Notes: generated by a model not told the origin, from the sequence alone. A stretch of 64,000 nucleotides of DNA from Lactococcus allomyrinae (GCF_003627095.1 NZ_CP032627.1:1798001-1862000); one strand, 5' to 3'. Positions 1-7,952 are shown, counted from the first letter of the stretch. Made by a program: numbers and translations.

Positions 1-132
1 GTCTGTTGTGTATGCAGGAAGTGGTGTGCTTGTTGCCGCATTTGACAGTTTTTTGTTGGATAAACTCAATCCAAAGAGTGCAATAACAAAAACCGTACTT
101 AGGATAATATTTCTGATTATCTTTTTATTCAT
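1..132 (-). CDS. Secreted or surface protein, N-terminal fragment
   Basis: The first 44 codons of a gene that runs off the left edge of the window. It starts with ATG at 132 behind a purine-rich ribosome binding site containing AAGGT. The N-terminus MNKKIIRNI, a hydrophobic stretch of about 15 residues (LSTVFVIALFGLSL), then a polar segment with SNAATS is a typical Sec signal peptide with a possible cleavage after NAA. It lies 17 bp after the stop of the 212-residue membrane protein and is probably the last visible gene of the surface-protein operon starting at 3721. Too little is visible to name a family. Confidence 0.6.
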   Translation of the reverse strand, partial: MNKKIIRNIILSTVFVIALFGLSLSNKKLSNAATSTPLPAYTTD

Positions 133-149
133 TTTGCTTACCTTCTTTT

Positions 150-788
150 TTATCCTACTTTAACGTCCGTTAAGAAATCTTCTTGTTCTATTTCTTTAAA
201 CTTGTGAATGAGTGATTGTTGTTGTTTCAAACTAGCTGCGTCTTTATCTTTTTGAACAAGCTGAACTGCTTCATTGAGATTTTTGGCTCTGCCATCATTG
301 ATATACTGCATTAGCATACCAACTGTTGGAATATCTAGGTAGCCCTCTGGTATTTCTGAGTTCACTAATTCTTGCTCTATAACTGGTTTAACACTTTCAA
401 CCAATTTTTGTTTTTTCTCTTTATAAGCTGGAGCTAATTTCTTTCGTTTTGTTGTCCTACCTGCAGGCAAGTAATCTCGATAGAACAAATACTTGAACGT
501 AAAATCGAGCAAAACGCCTAATGTCCATGTCACAAAGCCAACACCAAACATTCGTAAGCCGACGATAGTTGCTGATTCATTCAAGATATTACTTGAAAAC
601 ATCCCACTCCCATTGATTGTATAAATAATCAAAAACAATGCAGGACCAACTGCGGCAGCAATCAATGCTTGTCGATTTACTAGTTTGTTGACCTGATACT
701 CAAACTCACGTTTTAGGTCATTAATCTTAAAAATACTTCGCTCGATTTGCTCAAGCGCATCCATCAATCTCAAAAAATAATTATTCAT
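150..788 (-). CDS. Membrane protein of unknown function (212 aa)
   Basis: I do not recognise a family. Residues 1-40 form a charged amphipathic N-terminus (LEQIERSIFKINDLKREFE). Two hydrophobic segments follow at about 41-60 (ALIAAAVGPALFLIIYTI) and 78-103 (LRMFGVGFVTWTLGVLLDF). A long, charged, cytoplasmic-looking tail ends with a helical region rich in K, E and Q. The gene starts 2 bp after the stop of the 58-residue peptide gene, so the two are probably translated together. Context suggests it serves the large lectin-like surface protein encoded just upstream, as a membrane partner or assembly factor, but that is inference from position only. Confidence 0.75.
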   Translation of the reverse strand: MNNYFLRLMDALEQIERSIFKINDLKREFEYQVNKLVNRQALIAAAVGPALFLIIYTINGSGMFSSNILNESATIVGLRMFGVGFVTWTLGVLLDFTFKYLFYRDYLPAGRTTKRKKLAPAYKEKKQKLVESVKPVIEQELVNSEIPEGYLDIPTVGMLMQYINDGRAKNLNEAVQLVQKDKDAASLKQQQSLIHKFKEIEQEDFLTDVKVG

Positions 789-790
789 TG

Positions 791-967
791 CTATCTCTTA
801 TCCTTGTTGCTCTCTCCAGTGATAAAGTCATCAAAACTGGTCGGAATGAACTTTTTAATCAAATACCAGAGTCCCCCTGAACCTAGCATTCCTGCGACAG
901 CACCAAGTATACCCACTTCTATTTTTATATTTATCGAAAAATAATAAACGAGTTTTGCTATCACCAT
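791..967 (-). CDS. 58-residue membrane peptide resembling the adhesin C-terminus
   Basis: A short gene that a 60-codon cutoff would miss. It starts with ATG at 967, only 3 bp after the stop codon of the large surface protein, and ends 2 bp before the 212-residue membrane protein. The peptide has one hydrophobic segment (residues about 17-41) and a charged tail. Its core GAVAGMLGSGGLWYL, then KKFIP, closely matches the C-terminal membrane segment of the upstream surface protein (GAIAGMAISAGLFTL, then QRFIP): G, A, AGM, S, GL, L and FIP are in register. This suggests a duplicated transmembrane module. No function is known to me. Confidence 0.6.
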   Translation of the reverse strand: MVIAKLVYYFSINIKIEVGILGAVAGMLGSGGLWYLIKKFIPTSFDDFITGESNKDKR

Positions 968-970
968 ATT

Positions 971-3721
971 TTATTCTTCTTCATTCTTCTTTTTCTTTCG
1001 CCTTTTTCCCAGAAGAAAGAAAATGAATCCTGCTGGAATAAAGCGTTGTGCTAATGTAAATAAACCTGCAGAAATCGCCATCCCTGCTATCGCACCACCA
1101 GCTCCTGCACTCTCGACTTTAGCAACTTGAATCATTTTTTGTGTAGCTGTCATTGTTGGTTTAGTTTTGCTTGCCGCTGCTTGTTTTGCTGATGTACTTG
1201 TGCTGCTTGATACTTTTGTCGTTGATTTTGGAACAGTATCTACTTTTACTTTTTTCTCTGGAGCTTGGGGTGACTTATTTTTAATTACTGGATTCTGCTC
1301 TATATGCTTTATCGCCGGTATTGAAACTAAAGGCTCCTGACTCGCATTTTTAGTTGCTAGTATTGCTACTGCTTGTGCTTGAGCAGGAGGACTTGGAACA
1401 TCTGATGTACTATCTGATGTACTACTTGACGTTGTTGCTTCTGTGGTTGACGACTTTTTCCAAATTGTATAGCTTGTAATTGTAGACGTTTCATCTCCAT
1501 TATCTGCGACTACTGTAGATGTCATAGATGGTTTTGTTTGAGAAGATTTGATGTAACCTGTTGTATCTGTTATCGTTGCACCTGACTCATCAATATTAGC
1601 TGTTACATTAATTGTGGTGGCCATAATTTTGTGGTAGACATTGGTGGTTGTGTTAGTTATCGTGATGTCACCATTTGCTGCCATTGTGGTTGTTGGTGCT
1701 GATGTTTGTGAGCTCATCAGATGGTAACCTGTCGTATCGCTAAGAGGATTCCCCTGTTCGTCCACGTTATCTACTTGATTGACAGTAGTTGTGACAACTT
1801 TATGCCAAATGAGATAGCTCGTAATTGTAGTCGTGACATCACCGTTATCTGCTGTACTCGTCGTCGTTACTGATGGTTTTGTCTGAGCCGAGGAAACATA
1901 GCCTGTGAGATCTGTAATAGTATTTCCCTGCTCATCAAGGTTTACGGTTGTGCTTACAGTATTCTCTGCAACTTGATGCCAGATATTTGTAACAGTGCTT
2001 GTGGTTGTCGTATCTCCATCTGTTGCCGTCTGAGTGGTAATCACTGGAGTCCCTGCTTGAACAAGTGTGTATCCAGTTGAAGTGTCAGCGATTGGCTGAC
2101 CTGATTCATCAACATTGTTTACGACATTGACGGTTTGATTTATAGGGAGATGCCAGATGTTTGTCGTCGTTATATCGCCATTTGCTGCTGGTGTACTAGT
2201 CGTTGTGCTAAGTTTAACGTAACCTGTCGTATCTACTAGATCGTTTCCTTGGTCATCTTGGTTGATGACTGTATCAACCGGCTTGTGCCAGATGATAGTT
2301 GTGGTATTAGTAGTTGTACTATCCCCATTATCATCAGTTACTACTGTATCTGAGCTTGTACTGCTAGAAAGTTGCACATAACCCGCCGTATCGGTCAATA
2401 TATTACCTTGGTCGTCTTGGTTGACTGTGACATTTTTTACTGTATTTACTGCTGTTGGAGTGTAGTAGACATTGATACTATTGGTTGTGCTATCATTATT
2501 CGCTACGGTAATGGCGGGGTCTGGCGAACTATAATCGAAACCTGCAATCGTTGGAGCATTGTAAGTATAGCTATATAGCGAAGTATTGGTATTCACTGCG
2601 TCTGGTGCTGTGACATCAATACTATCTCCTACATTTGCCATAATTGTTGATGAACTTGCAATCGTTTCGTTTGTTTTTTTATTGATGTAGTTGACCGTTA
2701 CAGGATTTGTTCCTTTATATGCTGTGAATGAACTGCCGTCATTAGCAAAAGTCATCGTACCATAGTTATTTCCTGTTGCTCCAACCACTCCTAGAGAGAG
2801 TGAAGCGCTTAGTGTTACCGTACTGGTCACTGTTACTGCTTTGCCTGCATTAGTCCCTGTTTGAGGTGTCAAGACATAAGTCAATGTGCCTGTTACTGTA
2901 CCATCGCCATTTATGACAGTATTACCGTTACTATCTGTATTTGGCTGCCAACTGAATGCCATTGTTTCCGTAATGGTGTTGTTGCTACTTTTCATTACAC
3001 CTGGGTCGGGAGCAGTTGTAGCTTGATAAGTTTTGCTTAAAGTACCTGTTGTGTCGGTTGTACGGATACAAACTACATTTTGTCCAGCCGTTGCCCCAGA
3101 TGTTCCTGAGCCTGAGTTTGCAATGCTTTGGTCAACATCAGTATTATCGTATAAGTCTCTTCCCAAAAACACAGAGCTAGGTAGACCCCCAACTCCCAAA
3201 TTTTCATTTGTTGAATTGGGCAAGTTTGATGAAATCTGGTCTGTAGAGTCTGGAGTTAAGATAAAACCAAGAGAGTCTCCTCCATCAAGAGCATTTGCTG
3301 TATAACCCAAAGCGCCCTTCACTGTAATTGAAAAAGTGCCCTGAAAATTTGCAGGTTTTGTCATATCCAGCGCACCTTTAAAAAGTGCTAGTCCTGCAGA
3401 ACTTTTTGTATTTGAAACCAATGTCGTAGAAAAGTTTTGTCCAGCTACAGGTGACGTCGCTGTCCCTGCTGTTGTCCATGAATCTCCAGTTTCGATATCT
3501 GCCGTACCATAAGTGTGATTGCCCGTATCTAGAGATTGTCCTGGGATAAGCTGTTGGTTTGTTGTATCTGCAAAAACGTGCGCTTTTAGCGCTGAACTCC
3601 TACTGCCCAACATTGATGGATACTGACCACCTCCAAGAATGCTTGTACTAACGAGCAAACCTACTAGGAGCTTTGTCCGATGGCTTTTTTTAGTATTAGT
3701 TTTTGTTAAATTTATGCCCAT
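971..3721 (-). CDS. Large lectin-like surface protein with MucBP and tandem repeats
   Basis: A 916-residue surface protein. ATG at 3721 is chosen because GGAG lies six bases before it; the longer reading starts with an upstream TTG inside that site. A signal-peptide-like N-terminus (about 20-55) precedes a region (about 60-340) that looks like a bacterial L-type lectin domain, with GGDSLGFIL and LGVGGLPSSVFLGRDLY. A MucBP-like domain follows (about 345-427; VTVNYINKKTNE...INVYYTP). Then come six repeats of 45-58 residues with the pattern NxDxxGxxxxDTTGY...DNGD...IWHK (about 430-745). A Ser/Thr/Lys-rich linker leads to a C-terminal hydrophobic segment and KRRKKKK tail. There is no LPXTG motif, so it is probably membrane-anchored. 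Adhesion is inferred. Confidence 0.8.
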   Translation of the reverse strand: MGINLTKTNTKKSHRTKLLVGLLVSTSILGGGQYPSMLGSRSSALKAHVFADTTNQQLIPGQSLDTGNHTYGTADIETGDSWTTAGTATSPVAGQNFSTTLVSNTKSSAGLALFKGALDMTKPANFQGTFSITVKGALGYTANALDGGDSLGFILTPDSTDQISSNLPNSTNENLGVGGLPSSVFLGRDLYDNTDVDQSIANSGSGTSGATAGQNVVCIRTTDTTGTLSKTYQATTAPDPGVMKSSNNTITETMAFSWQPNTDSNGNTVINGDGTVTGTLTYVLTPQTGTNAGKAVTVTSTVTLSASLSLGVVGATGNNYGTMTFANDGSSFTAYKGTNPVTVNYINKKTNETIASSSTIMANVGDSIDVTAPDAVNTNTSLYSYTYNAPTIAGFDYSSPDPAITVANNDSTTNSINVYYTPTAVNTVKNVTVNQDDQGNILTDTAGYVQLSSSTSSDTVVTDDNGDSTTTNTTTIIWHKPVDTVINQDDQGNDLVDTTGYVKLSTTTSTPAANGDITTTNIWHLPINQTVNVVNNVDESGQPIADTSTGYTLVQAGTPVITTQTATDGDTTTTSTVTNIWHQVAENTVSTTVNLDEQGNTITDLTGYVSSAQTKPSVTTTSTADNGDVTTTITSYLIWHKVVTTTVNQVDNVDEQGNPLSDTTGYHLMSSQTSAPTTTMAANGDITITNTTTNVYHKIMATTINVTANIDESGATITDTTGYIKSSQTKPSMTSTVVADNGDETSTITSYTIWKKSSTTEATTSSSTSDSTSDVPSPPAQAQAVAILATKNASQEPLVSIPAIKHIEQNPVIKNKSPQAPEKKVKVDTVPKSTTKVSSSTSTSAKQAAASKTKPTMTATQKMIQVAKVESAGAGGAIAGMAISAGLFTLAQRFIPAGFIFFLLGKRRKKKKNEEE

Positions 3722-3786
3722 GATGCTCTCCAAAGTGCCACTCTATCTCTTTAGTCCTTGATATTGCTTCTTATCTAATCATAGTA

Positions 3787-3815
3787 ATTATACAATTTTA
3801 GTCATAATATTACAA
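3787..3815 (-). promoter_or_regulatory. SigA promoter of the surface-protein operon
   Basis: On the minus strand TTGTAA (3815-3810) and TATAAT (3792-3787) are separated by exactly 17 bp, about 65 bp before the adhesin start codon. The flanks are A/T-rich. A good match to the vegetative consensus; likely drives the operon reading leftwards. Confidence 0.7.
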
Positions 3816-3901
3816 TAGCTTTGCACGATATATTTTTAATGTGTATTAAATTAATCTGTCATCTTTTTATTACACATTATGTAATGTAACTAAGTTTTTA
3901 A

Positions 3902-3913
3902 TTATAAGCGCTT
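3902..3913. promoter_or_regulatory. 12-bp palindrome upstream of the acetyltransferase
   Basis: ATAAGCGCTTAT is a perfect palindrome ending 16 bp before the GNAT start. It shares the AAGCGCTT core of catabolite-response elements but lacks the flanking G and C, so a CcpA site is only a weak possibility. It overlaps the probable promoter of the gene. Confidence 0.35.
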
Positions 3914-3929
3914 ATGTTAGAATGGAGTT

Positions 3930-4424
3930 ATGACTGAAATTACTTATAATCGTGTCGTTCCTAGCGATATTGACGTTGTGATGCATATTGAAAAACTTGA
4001 TTTTGCCGAAAACGAGGCACTCTCTGTAGCGTCTATGGTTGAGCGGATTGAGTTGATTTCTGATAGTTTTATTGTTGCCAGAAATACTGAGGGTCGGGTG
4101 GTCGGATATATTACTGGTCCTGTAACTGAAAGTCGCTATTTGAGTGATGAGTGTTTTGAACATTCTGAGCCAAATCCCAATAGTGGTGGGTTTCAAAAAA
4201 TTATCAGCCTTGCAATTGACCCTGACTATCAAGGTTTGGGGATTGCCACTAAGCTTCTCATTCTTTTAGAGGAGGAAGCAAGAGCTAAACAACGCGCTGG
4301 AATCAGCTTGACCTGTCATGATTACTTGATTGATTACTATGAAAAGCATGGGTTCAAGAATGAAGGACTTTCCGAATCAAAATTTGGTGGAGATACTTGG
4401 TACAATATGGTAATGGAATTTTGA
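3930..4424 (+). CDS. GNAT-family N-acetyltransferase
   Basis: A 164-residue protein with the GNAT fold. The acetyl-CoA binding motif A is visible as IDPDYQGLGIATKLL (Q-x-x-G-x-G/A pattern), with a preceding beta strand (FQKIISLAI) and the C-terminal LIDYYEKHGF element usual for motif B. The N-terminal YNRVVPSDIDVVMHIE resembles the arylalkylamine/polyamine acetyltransferase subgroup. The substrate cannot be read from the sequence. It is one of few plus-strand genes in the window and stands alone, facing away from the surface-protein operon. GGAG lies only two bases before the chosen ATG, which is close; the next in-frame Met is 18 codons in. Confidence 0.85.
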   Translation: MTEITYNRVVPSDIDVVMHIEKLDFAENEALSVASMVERIELISDSFIVARNTEGRVVGYITGPVTESRYLSDECFEHSEPNPNSGGFQKIISLAIDPDYQGLGIATKLLILLEEEARAKQRAGISLTCHDYLIDYYEKHGFKNEGLSESKFGGDTWYNMVMEF

Positions 4425-4425
4425 T

Positions 4426-4467
4426 AAAAAAATCTCACCGACAGAATCGTTGTCAGTGAGATTTTTT
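4426..4467. terminator. Bidirectional rho-independent terminator
   Basis: Inverted repeat AATCTCAC / GTGAGATT with an inner GACA/TGTC pairing, A-tract on the left and T-tract on the right. It lies between the convergent acetyltransferase and DUF1048 genes and can stop transcription on both strands. Confidence 0.85.
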
Positions 4468-4492
4468 GTTAATTTTTACTGACAGAAAGTTG

Positions 4493-4825
4493 TCAGCGCT
4501 GATTTTGATTAAAATATTGATTTAATTCGTGGCGATATTTTTCATGCCAGTCTTGTTTTTTATCGTCAATGAAGTTATCTGCAAAAGCAGCGACATCTGT
4601 GCCAATGACCTCTTTGACAGTCTGTCCGTCTAAGCTGGCAAGCTCTAGTAAGTCAAGGATTTCATAAAAAATGCGCCAGTCAGAAAGCCCCATATTAAAT
4701 AAGTACTTCTGGATTGCTTTGTAAGTTTTATAAAAATCTGCTGGAAGTGCTTTTGCTCTTTTTTGCAGAGCATTCCACTCTTTTTTCTCGGCGAGTTCAC
4801 CAAAAATTTTATCTCCTAATGCCAA
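4493..4825 (-). CDS. DUF1048-family protein (110 aa)
   Basis: Small all-helical protein with the arrangement typical of DUF1048: an EKKEWNALQKRAKALP-like first helix, a YKAIQKYLF helix, a DILDLLELASLDG-like acidic helix and a DVAAFADNFID helix. It is a paralogue of the next gene (EKREWHEFEKRAKALG; VLDLLEEVAIDG; DVATFLDEM). In Firmicutes such genes usually sit behind PadR-type regulators, as here. The molecular role of the family is not established; membership in a PadR-controlled operon is visible from orientation and spacing. Confidence 0.75.
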   Translation of the reverse strand: MALGDKIFGELAEKKEWNALQKRAKALPADFYKTYKAIQKYLFNMGLSDWRIFYEILDLLELASLDGQTVKEVIGTDVAAFADNFIDDKKQDWHEKYRHELNQYFNQNQR

Positions 4826-4858
4826 TTGAATTCCTTTCGTAAGTTATAAAATATTTTG

Positions 4859-5200
4859 CTATTTCTCGTGCATTATTTTATTTAATTTGTCTTTTTGCTT
4901 GTCCTCCCAGCCTTTATGCTCCACCATTTCATCAAGAAAAGTGGCGACATCTGGTCCTGTGATTGACGTGACTTTGCGCCCATCAATTGCGACTTCTTCA
5001 AGCAAATCAAGAACGTGGTCAAAGATAAATTTGAAGTCTTTCCATTTTTCAACGCCAGAGATCCAGATGTATTTTTTCATCGCATTATAGTCTGCGTAGT
5101 AATCGTCTCCAAGGGCTTTCGCACGCTTTTCAAACTCATGCCATTCCCGTTTTTCCTCAAGTCCGAGCATTCGGTCAATCAGAGTTCTGTTTTCTGTCAT
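4859..5200 (-). CDS. DUF1048-family protein (113 aa)
   Basis: Second DUF1048 paralogue. The start is ATG at 5200 (MTENRTLIDRML), which overlaps the PadR stop codon as ATGA and has GGAGG nine bases upstream. A longer reading starting at 5293 lies inside the padR gene in another frame and is rejected. The helical pattern and conserved acidic residues match the neighbouring 110-residue protein. The three genes padR-DUF1048-DUF1048 form one operon ending at the bidirectional terminator near 4450. The PadR protein presumably represses its own operon; the function of the pair is unknown. Confidence 0.8.
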   Translation of the reverse strand: MTENRTLIDRMLGLEEKREWHEFEKRAKALGDDYYADYNAMKKYIWISGVEKWKDFKFIFDHVLDLLEEVAIDGRKVTSITGPDVATFLDEMVEHKGWEDKQKDKLNKIMHEK

Positions 5201-5514
5201 TTTTTCAAATCCTCCAGTTTTGCTGAGATAAATTCCCATTTTTCCCAAAAACTTTGCCGCTCTTGCTGCCCTGTTGTACTTAGGGTGTACCATTTTCTTG
5301 GTGGTCCCATTGTTGAAGATTTTTTCTCGATAGTGACGAGATTTTTCTTTTCTAGTCGCATAGTAATCGTATAGACCGTTCCTTCCACGACATCATCAAA
5401 ACCGATCGCACGCAGTTTTTGCGTGATTTCATAACCATAAGTTTCGCCCTGTCCGATGATTTCAAGGACACAACCTTCAAGAACACCTTTGAGCATCTCT
5501 GTGATATTATTCAT
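5197..5514 (-). CDS. PadR-family transcriptional regulator
   Basis: A 105-residue winged-helix regulator of the short (PadR-s2) type. Visible features are the N-terminal MLKGVLEGCVLEIIGQGETYGYEI segment, the recognition region LRAIGFDDVVEGTVYTITMRLEKKNLV, the wing TMGPPRKWYTLS with its characteristic GPPRKxY signature, and a C-terminal dimerisation helix. PadR-s2 proteins commonly autoregulate and respond to small hydrophobic compounds; LmrR of Lactococcus is an example. Here it leads an operon with two DUF1048 genes rather than a multidrug transporter. Confidence 0.9.
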   Translation of the reverse strand: MNNITEMLKGVLEGCVLEIIGQGETYGYEITQKLRAIGFDDVVEGTVYTITMRLEKKNLVTIEKKSSTMGPPRKWYTLSTTGQQERQSFWEKWEFISAKLEDLKK

Positions 5515-5536
5515 CTTTTTTCCCTACCTAATACCT

Positions 5537-5564
5537 TGTATAACTTAGTACCGCTATATCGTAA
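5537..5564 (-). promoter_or_regulatory. Possible padR promoter
   Basis: Minus-strand TTACGA and TATACA are separated by 16 bp, 22 bp upstream of the padR start. The -35 element is weak, and nearby GGTAC/GTATTAGG sequences may form the autoregulatory operator. Confidence 0.35.
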
Positions 5565-5620
5565 CACATATTAGTGCTAGTTGCCAATACTTATTAGTGA
5601 TTCTATACTCTGATGATAAT

Positions 5621-5650
5621 AAAAAAGTCTGTCAGTATACTGACAGACTT
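5621..5650 (-). terminator. Terminator with CTGTCAGTATACTGACAG core
   Basis: A perfect 26-bp palindrome at 5625-5650 followed on the minus strand by six T residues. It ends the transcript of the 209-residue membrane protein after the 71-bp repeats. The same 18-bp core recurs in terminators at 18543 and 21572. Confidence 0.75.
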
Positions 5651-5859
5651 TTCAGCTATGCTGATAAGTCCTCTATTCGCCGATTCAATGCTCACCGTAA
5701 TCGCATTGAACTGACAGACTTTTCAGCTATGCTGATAAGTCCTCTATTCGCCGATTCAATGCTCACCGTAATCGCATTGAACTGACAGACTTTTCAGCTA
5801 TGCTGATAAGTTTTCTATTCGTCGATTCGACACTTATGGTAATTGCATTGAACTGACAG
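5639..5859. repeat. Tandem 71-bp repeats (three units plus a stub)
   Basis: Units begin at 5639, 5710 and 5781, each with ACTGACAG, and a fourth partial copy starts at 5852, giving a strict 71-bp period. Units 1 and 2 are essentially identical; unit 3 has diverged. Each unit carries a CAGC/GCTG inverted repeat (CAGCTATGCTG) and a second hairpin TTCAATGC / GCATTGAA with an 11-base loop. The array lies in the 3' untranslated region of the minus-strand gene ending at 5863 and before its terminator. It contains no open reading frame of note and is not a CRISPR, because there are no unique spacers. Confidence 0.9.
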
Positions 5860-5862
5860 AAC

Positions 5863-6492
5863 TTATTTTTCAAAATCTAAGACTTTCAACCCATCTTTGA
5901 AATTCTCATACAAAGCAGATTGAATCGTCAACTTAATGATGGACATATTTACTGCATTTTCATGGAGAGATAAGATATTTGGTTCATCCTTAACGACTTT
6001 AGCAGCAGACTCTCCCTCGATAATTTCAGTAATTGCTTGATTGGATGATAGACGCCCACCTGATTCTAGTGTGTCAAACCAAGTTGTGAAGCTAACTGCA
6101 GGTTGCTGTTTCATCACAGCAACTTTACGTGTCGCTTTGTCAGAAACCATATACAGCACATTTTCTAAATGTTGAGATTGCACAAAACTCATAATTGTTG
6201 TCGCTGTATTTCCATCGCCAGACTGAACAGATAATGCTACATAGCCTGGCAGCTTCTGTAAAATTTCAGCAAGCTCACCCTCTGTTCGCTTGGTTCCCAC
6301 GATATTGGCTTTTTTATTCGCTTTTGCAATGGTTAATATGACCAAAGGAAGTGTCAGCACAGCGTAAGCTACAATGAGTCCCAAAATAAATCTTAGCCAA
6401 AATGTACCAAAATTTCCTTCCAAAATCATCGAAAAAATGCCGACTGCAATCAAAAAAATAACGAAAAGTTGGGCAAAACGTTTAAAATACAT
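5863..6492 (-). CDS. Membrane protein with pyridoxamine-oxidase-like domain
   Basis: A 209-residue protein with two N-terminal membrane segments (about 6-25 and 32-58) and a soluble C-terminal part from about residue 70. The soluble part reads GYVALSVQSGDGNTATT...LENVLYMVSDKATRKVAVM...PAVSFTTWFD, the strand pattern of the pyridoxamine 5'-phosphate oxidase-like FMN-binding split barrel (general-stress-protein-26 type). The assignment is by pattern only, and fusion of this barrel to two membrane helices is less usual. It is monocistronic, between the terminator at 6538 and the 71-bp repeats. Confidence 0.65.
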   Translation of the reverse strand: MYFKRFAQLFVIFLIAVGIFSMILEGNFGTFWLRFILGLIVAYAVLTLPLVILTIAKANKKANIVGTKRTEGELAEILQKLPGYVALSVQSGDGNTATTIMSFVQSQHLENVLYMVSDKATRKVAVMKQQPAVSFTTWFDTLESGGRLSSNQAITEIIEGESAAKVVKDEPNILSLHENAVNMSIIKLTIQSALYENFKDGLKVLDFEK

Positions 6493-6537
6493 GATTCAAA
6501 CCTCAATTTTTGAATTTACTTATTTTTATTTTATCAT

Positions 6538-6563
6538 AAAAAGCCAACATAGTGTTGGCTTTT
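6538..6563. terminator. Bidirectional rho-independent terminator
   Basis: AAGCCAACA and TGTTGGCTT form a nine-pair stem with a three-base loop, flanked by A and T tracts. It lies between yacL and the 209-residue gene. Confidence 0.85.
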
Positions 6564-6767
6564 ATAAAATATTAATTTCTTTTAGCTATTGATACTAAAT
6601 TGTACGTGTATACTCAGATTTTATACAACATACTTGTAATTCAGCCGTTGTAAAAATAAATAATGGAATGGCTTCATCGCACAGAAACGATGCCACAGAG
6701 ATAGAGCAGATAGACACTCGTGGTATGAAACTCTGCTGAATTTTAAAATGGAACTAGTATGACACAT
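6564..6767. other. Non-coding gap with hairpins downstream of yacL
   Basis: No credible gene in about 200 bp. Inverted repeats are visible: CATCG...CGATG (around 6675-6693) and CAGAG...CTCTG (around 6695-6735). On the minus strand they form part of the yacL 3' region before the terminator at 6538. They may be a structured 3' end or the trace of a lost gene. Confidence 0.4.
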
Positions 6768-7838
6768 TCAATCCTGCACTAAATCAGCAAAAATCATTCG
6801 TCCTGCACTTGTTTGTAGCACTTTTGCAACTTCGACAGTGACTGTTTTATCAATCATTTTCGCTGTATCCTCAATGACAATCATTGTCCCGTCTGGTAAG
6901 TAAGCGACCCCTTGCTGACGTTCCGACCCCGCACGAATAATCTGTACTTTGATTTGCTCTCCAACTACTAGCTGAGTTTTAACCGCATTTGCCAGATCAT
7001 TGATATTCAGCACCTGAACCCCTTGAATCTCTGCAACTTTATTAAGGTTAAAGTCATTTGTAATCAATTTTGCATGAGTAGCAGCTGCGTATTTAAGCAA
7101 TTTAGTATCCACTTCTCGCACCTCTTTGAAGTCTGTTTGAGAAATCTCAACATTGTCAAATTTGGTTAATTCATTGACCAAATCTAACCCTCGACGTCCT
7201 TTAGCACGTTTCAGCGGATCAGAGCTATCAGAAATTAACTGTAACTCCAAAATCACAAAATTAGGCACAATAATCTTATCCGAAATAAATCCTGTTTTAA
7301 GCACATCTAAGATTCGACCGTCAATAACCGAGCTAGTATCTAGTAGAATACTTCTGTCAGCACTGACAGGCTTATCGTCAGTAACTTCTGGAGCCAAAAT
7401 TTCACGACGCTTACGGAACAGAACTTTTGTAATCTCATCCCCTCGTTTATCAAATAAGGAATAACCAAGATAAATCATAATCAAAACGAGCAAAAATGAA
7501 ATAATGTTACTCAAAATTGGTACATTTAGCAAAGTCAATGGAATACTAGCAAGAACACCTACTAAAAGCCCTAAAATAATCCCAATGATATTGAATACCA
7601 TTTTTGACATATTCATTTTTGAAATCTTAGAATCAATTTTCTTTAATCCCTTAAGCATTGAGCCGGCCAAAACAAATGAAAGAATAATAAAAATAATTGC
7701 ACCAATCACACCGTCAACAACTTCGTACTGTAAAATTCCTTTATTCCATCCGAACAATTTCCATAGCGCGGGTAGAGCAGCAATTCCTAGCGATGCCCCA
7801 ACGATTGTCATGACAAGATGAATAATCCAACGACGCAT
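6768..7838 (-). CDS. yacL: YacL-type membrane protein with PIN and TRAM domains
   Basis: A 356-residue protein. The N-terminal third has four hydrophobic segments (about 5-25, 37-60, 80-103, 105-125). A PIN nuclease domain starts near residue 160 with SILLDTSSVIDGRI, including the conserved acidic residue after ILL, and contains ITNDFNLNKVA. A C-terminal TRAM-like nucleic-acid-binding domain (about 290-350) has AYLPDGTMIVIEDT. This order matches the conserved Firmicutes YacL family, usually annotated as a membrane-anchored PIN/TRAM RNase-like protein. In other Firmicutes it lies near radA; here the WxL cluster lies between them. The ribosome binding site GAGGAGGT is strong. Confidence 0.9.
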   Translation of the reverse strand: MRRWIIHLVMTIVGASLGIAALPALWKLFGWNKGILQYEVVDGVIGAIIFIILSFVLAGSMLKGLKKIDSKISKMNMSKMVFNIIGIILGLLVGVLASIPLTLLNVPILSNIISFLLVLIMIYLGYSLFDKRGDEITKVLFRKRREILAPEVTDDKPVSADRSILLDTSSVIDGRILDVLKTGFISDKIIVPNFVILELQLISDSSDPLKRAKGRRGLDLVNELTKFDNVEISQTDFKEVREVDTKLLKYAAATHAKLITNDFNLNKVAEIQGVQVLNINDLANAVKTQLVVGEQIKVQIIRAGSERQQGVAYLPDGTMIVIEDTAKMIDKTVTVEVAKVLQTSAGRMIFADLVQD

Positions 7839-7866
7839 ACATTACCTCCTCTATATTATAAAATGG

Positions 7867-7911
7867 TTGGGCTTACAAAAAAGCCCTGTGTTAATTATAA
7901 CACAAGACCTT
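7867..7911 (-). promoter_or_regulatory. Hairpin region between WxL cluster and yacL, with likely yacL promoter
   Basis: On the minus strand the segment forms TGTGTTA-TAAT-TAACACA followed by GGGCTTTTTT, a terminator-like structure for the WxL cluster. The loop region supplies a TATAAT about 60 bp before the yacL start and may serve as its -10 box, although no good -35 is visible. A second short stem GGGCTT/AAGCCC follows. Confidence 0.5.
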
Positions 7912-7952
7912 GAAATATTCTTAATTCACTTTTTATCCTAATAAATTTCTAA

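Noticed and set aside
971-1100. Sortase (LPXTG) anchor in the large adhesin
   Set aside because: The C-terminus has a membrane helix and basic tail but no LPXTG-like motif.
5201-5293. Longer start for the 113-residue DUF1048 protein
   Set aside because: It lies in another frame of padR. The ATG overlapping the padR stop has a GGAGG site and aligns with the paralogue.
5639-5859. CRISPR array
   Set aside because: The 71-bp units are contiguous and repeat in full; there are no unique spacers and no cas genes.
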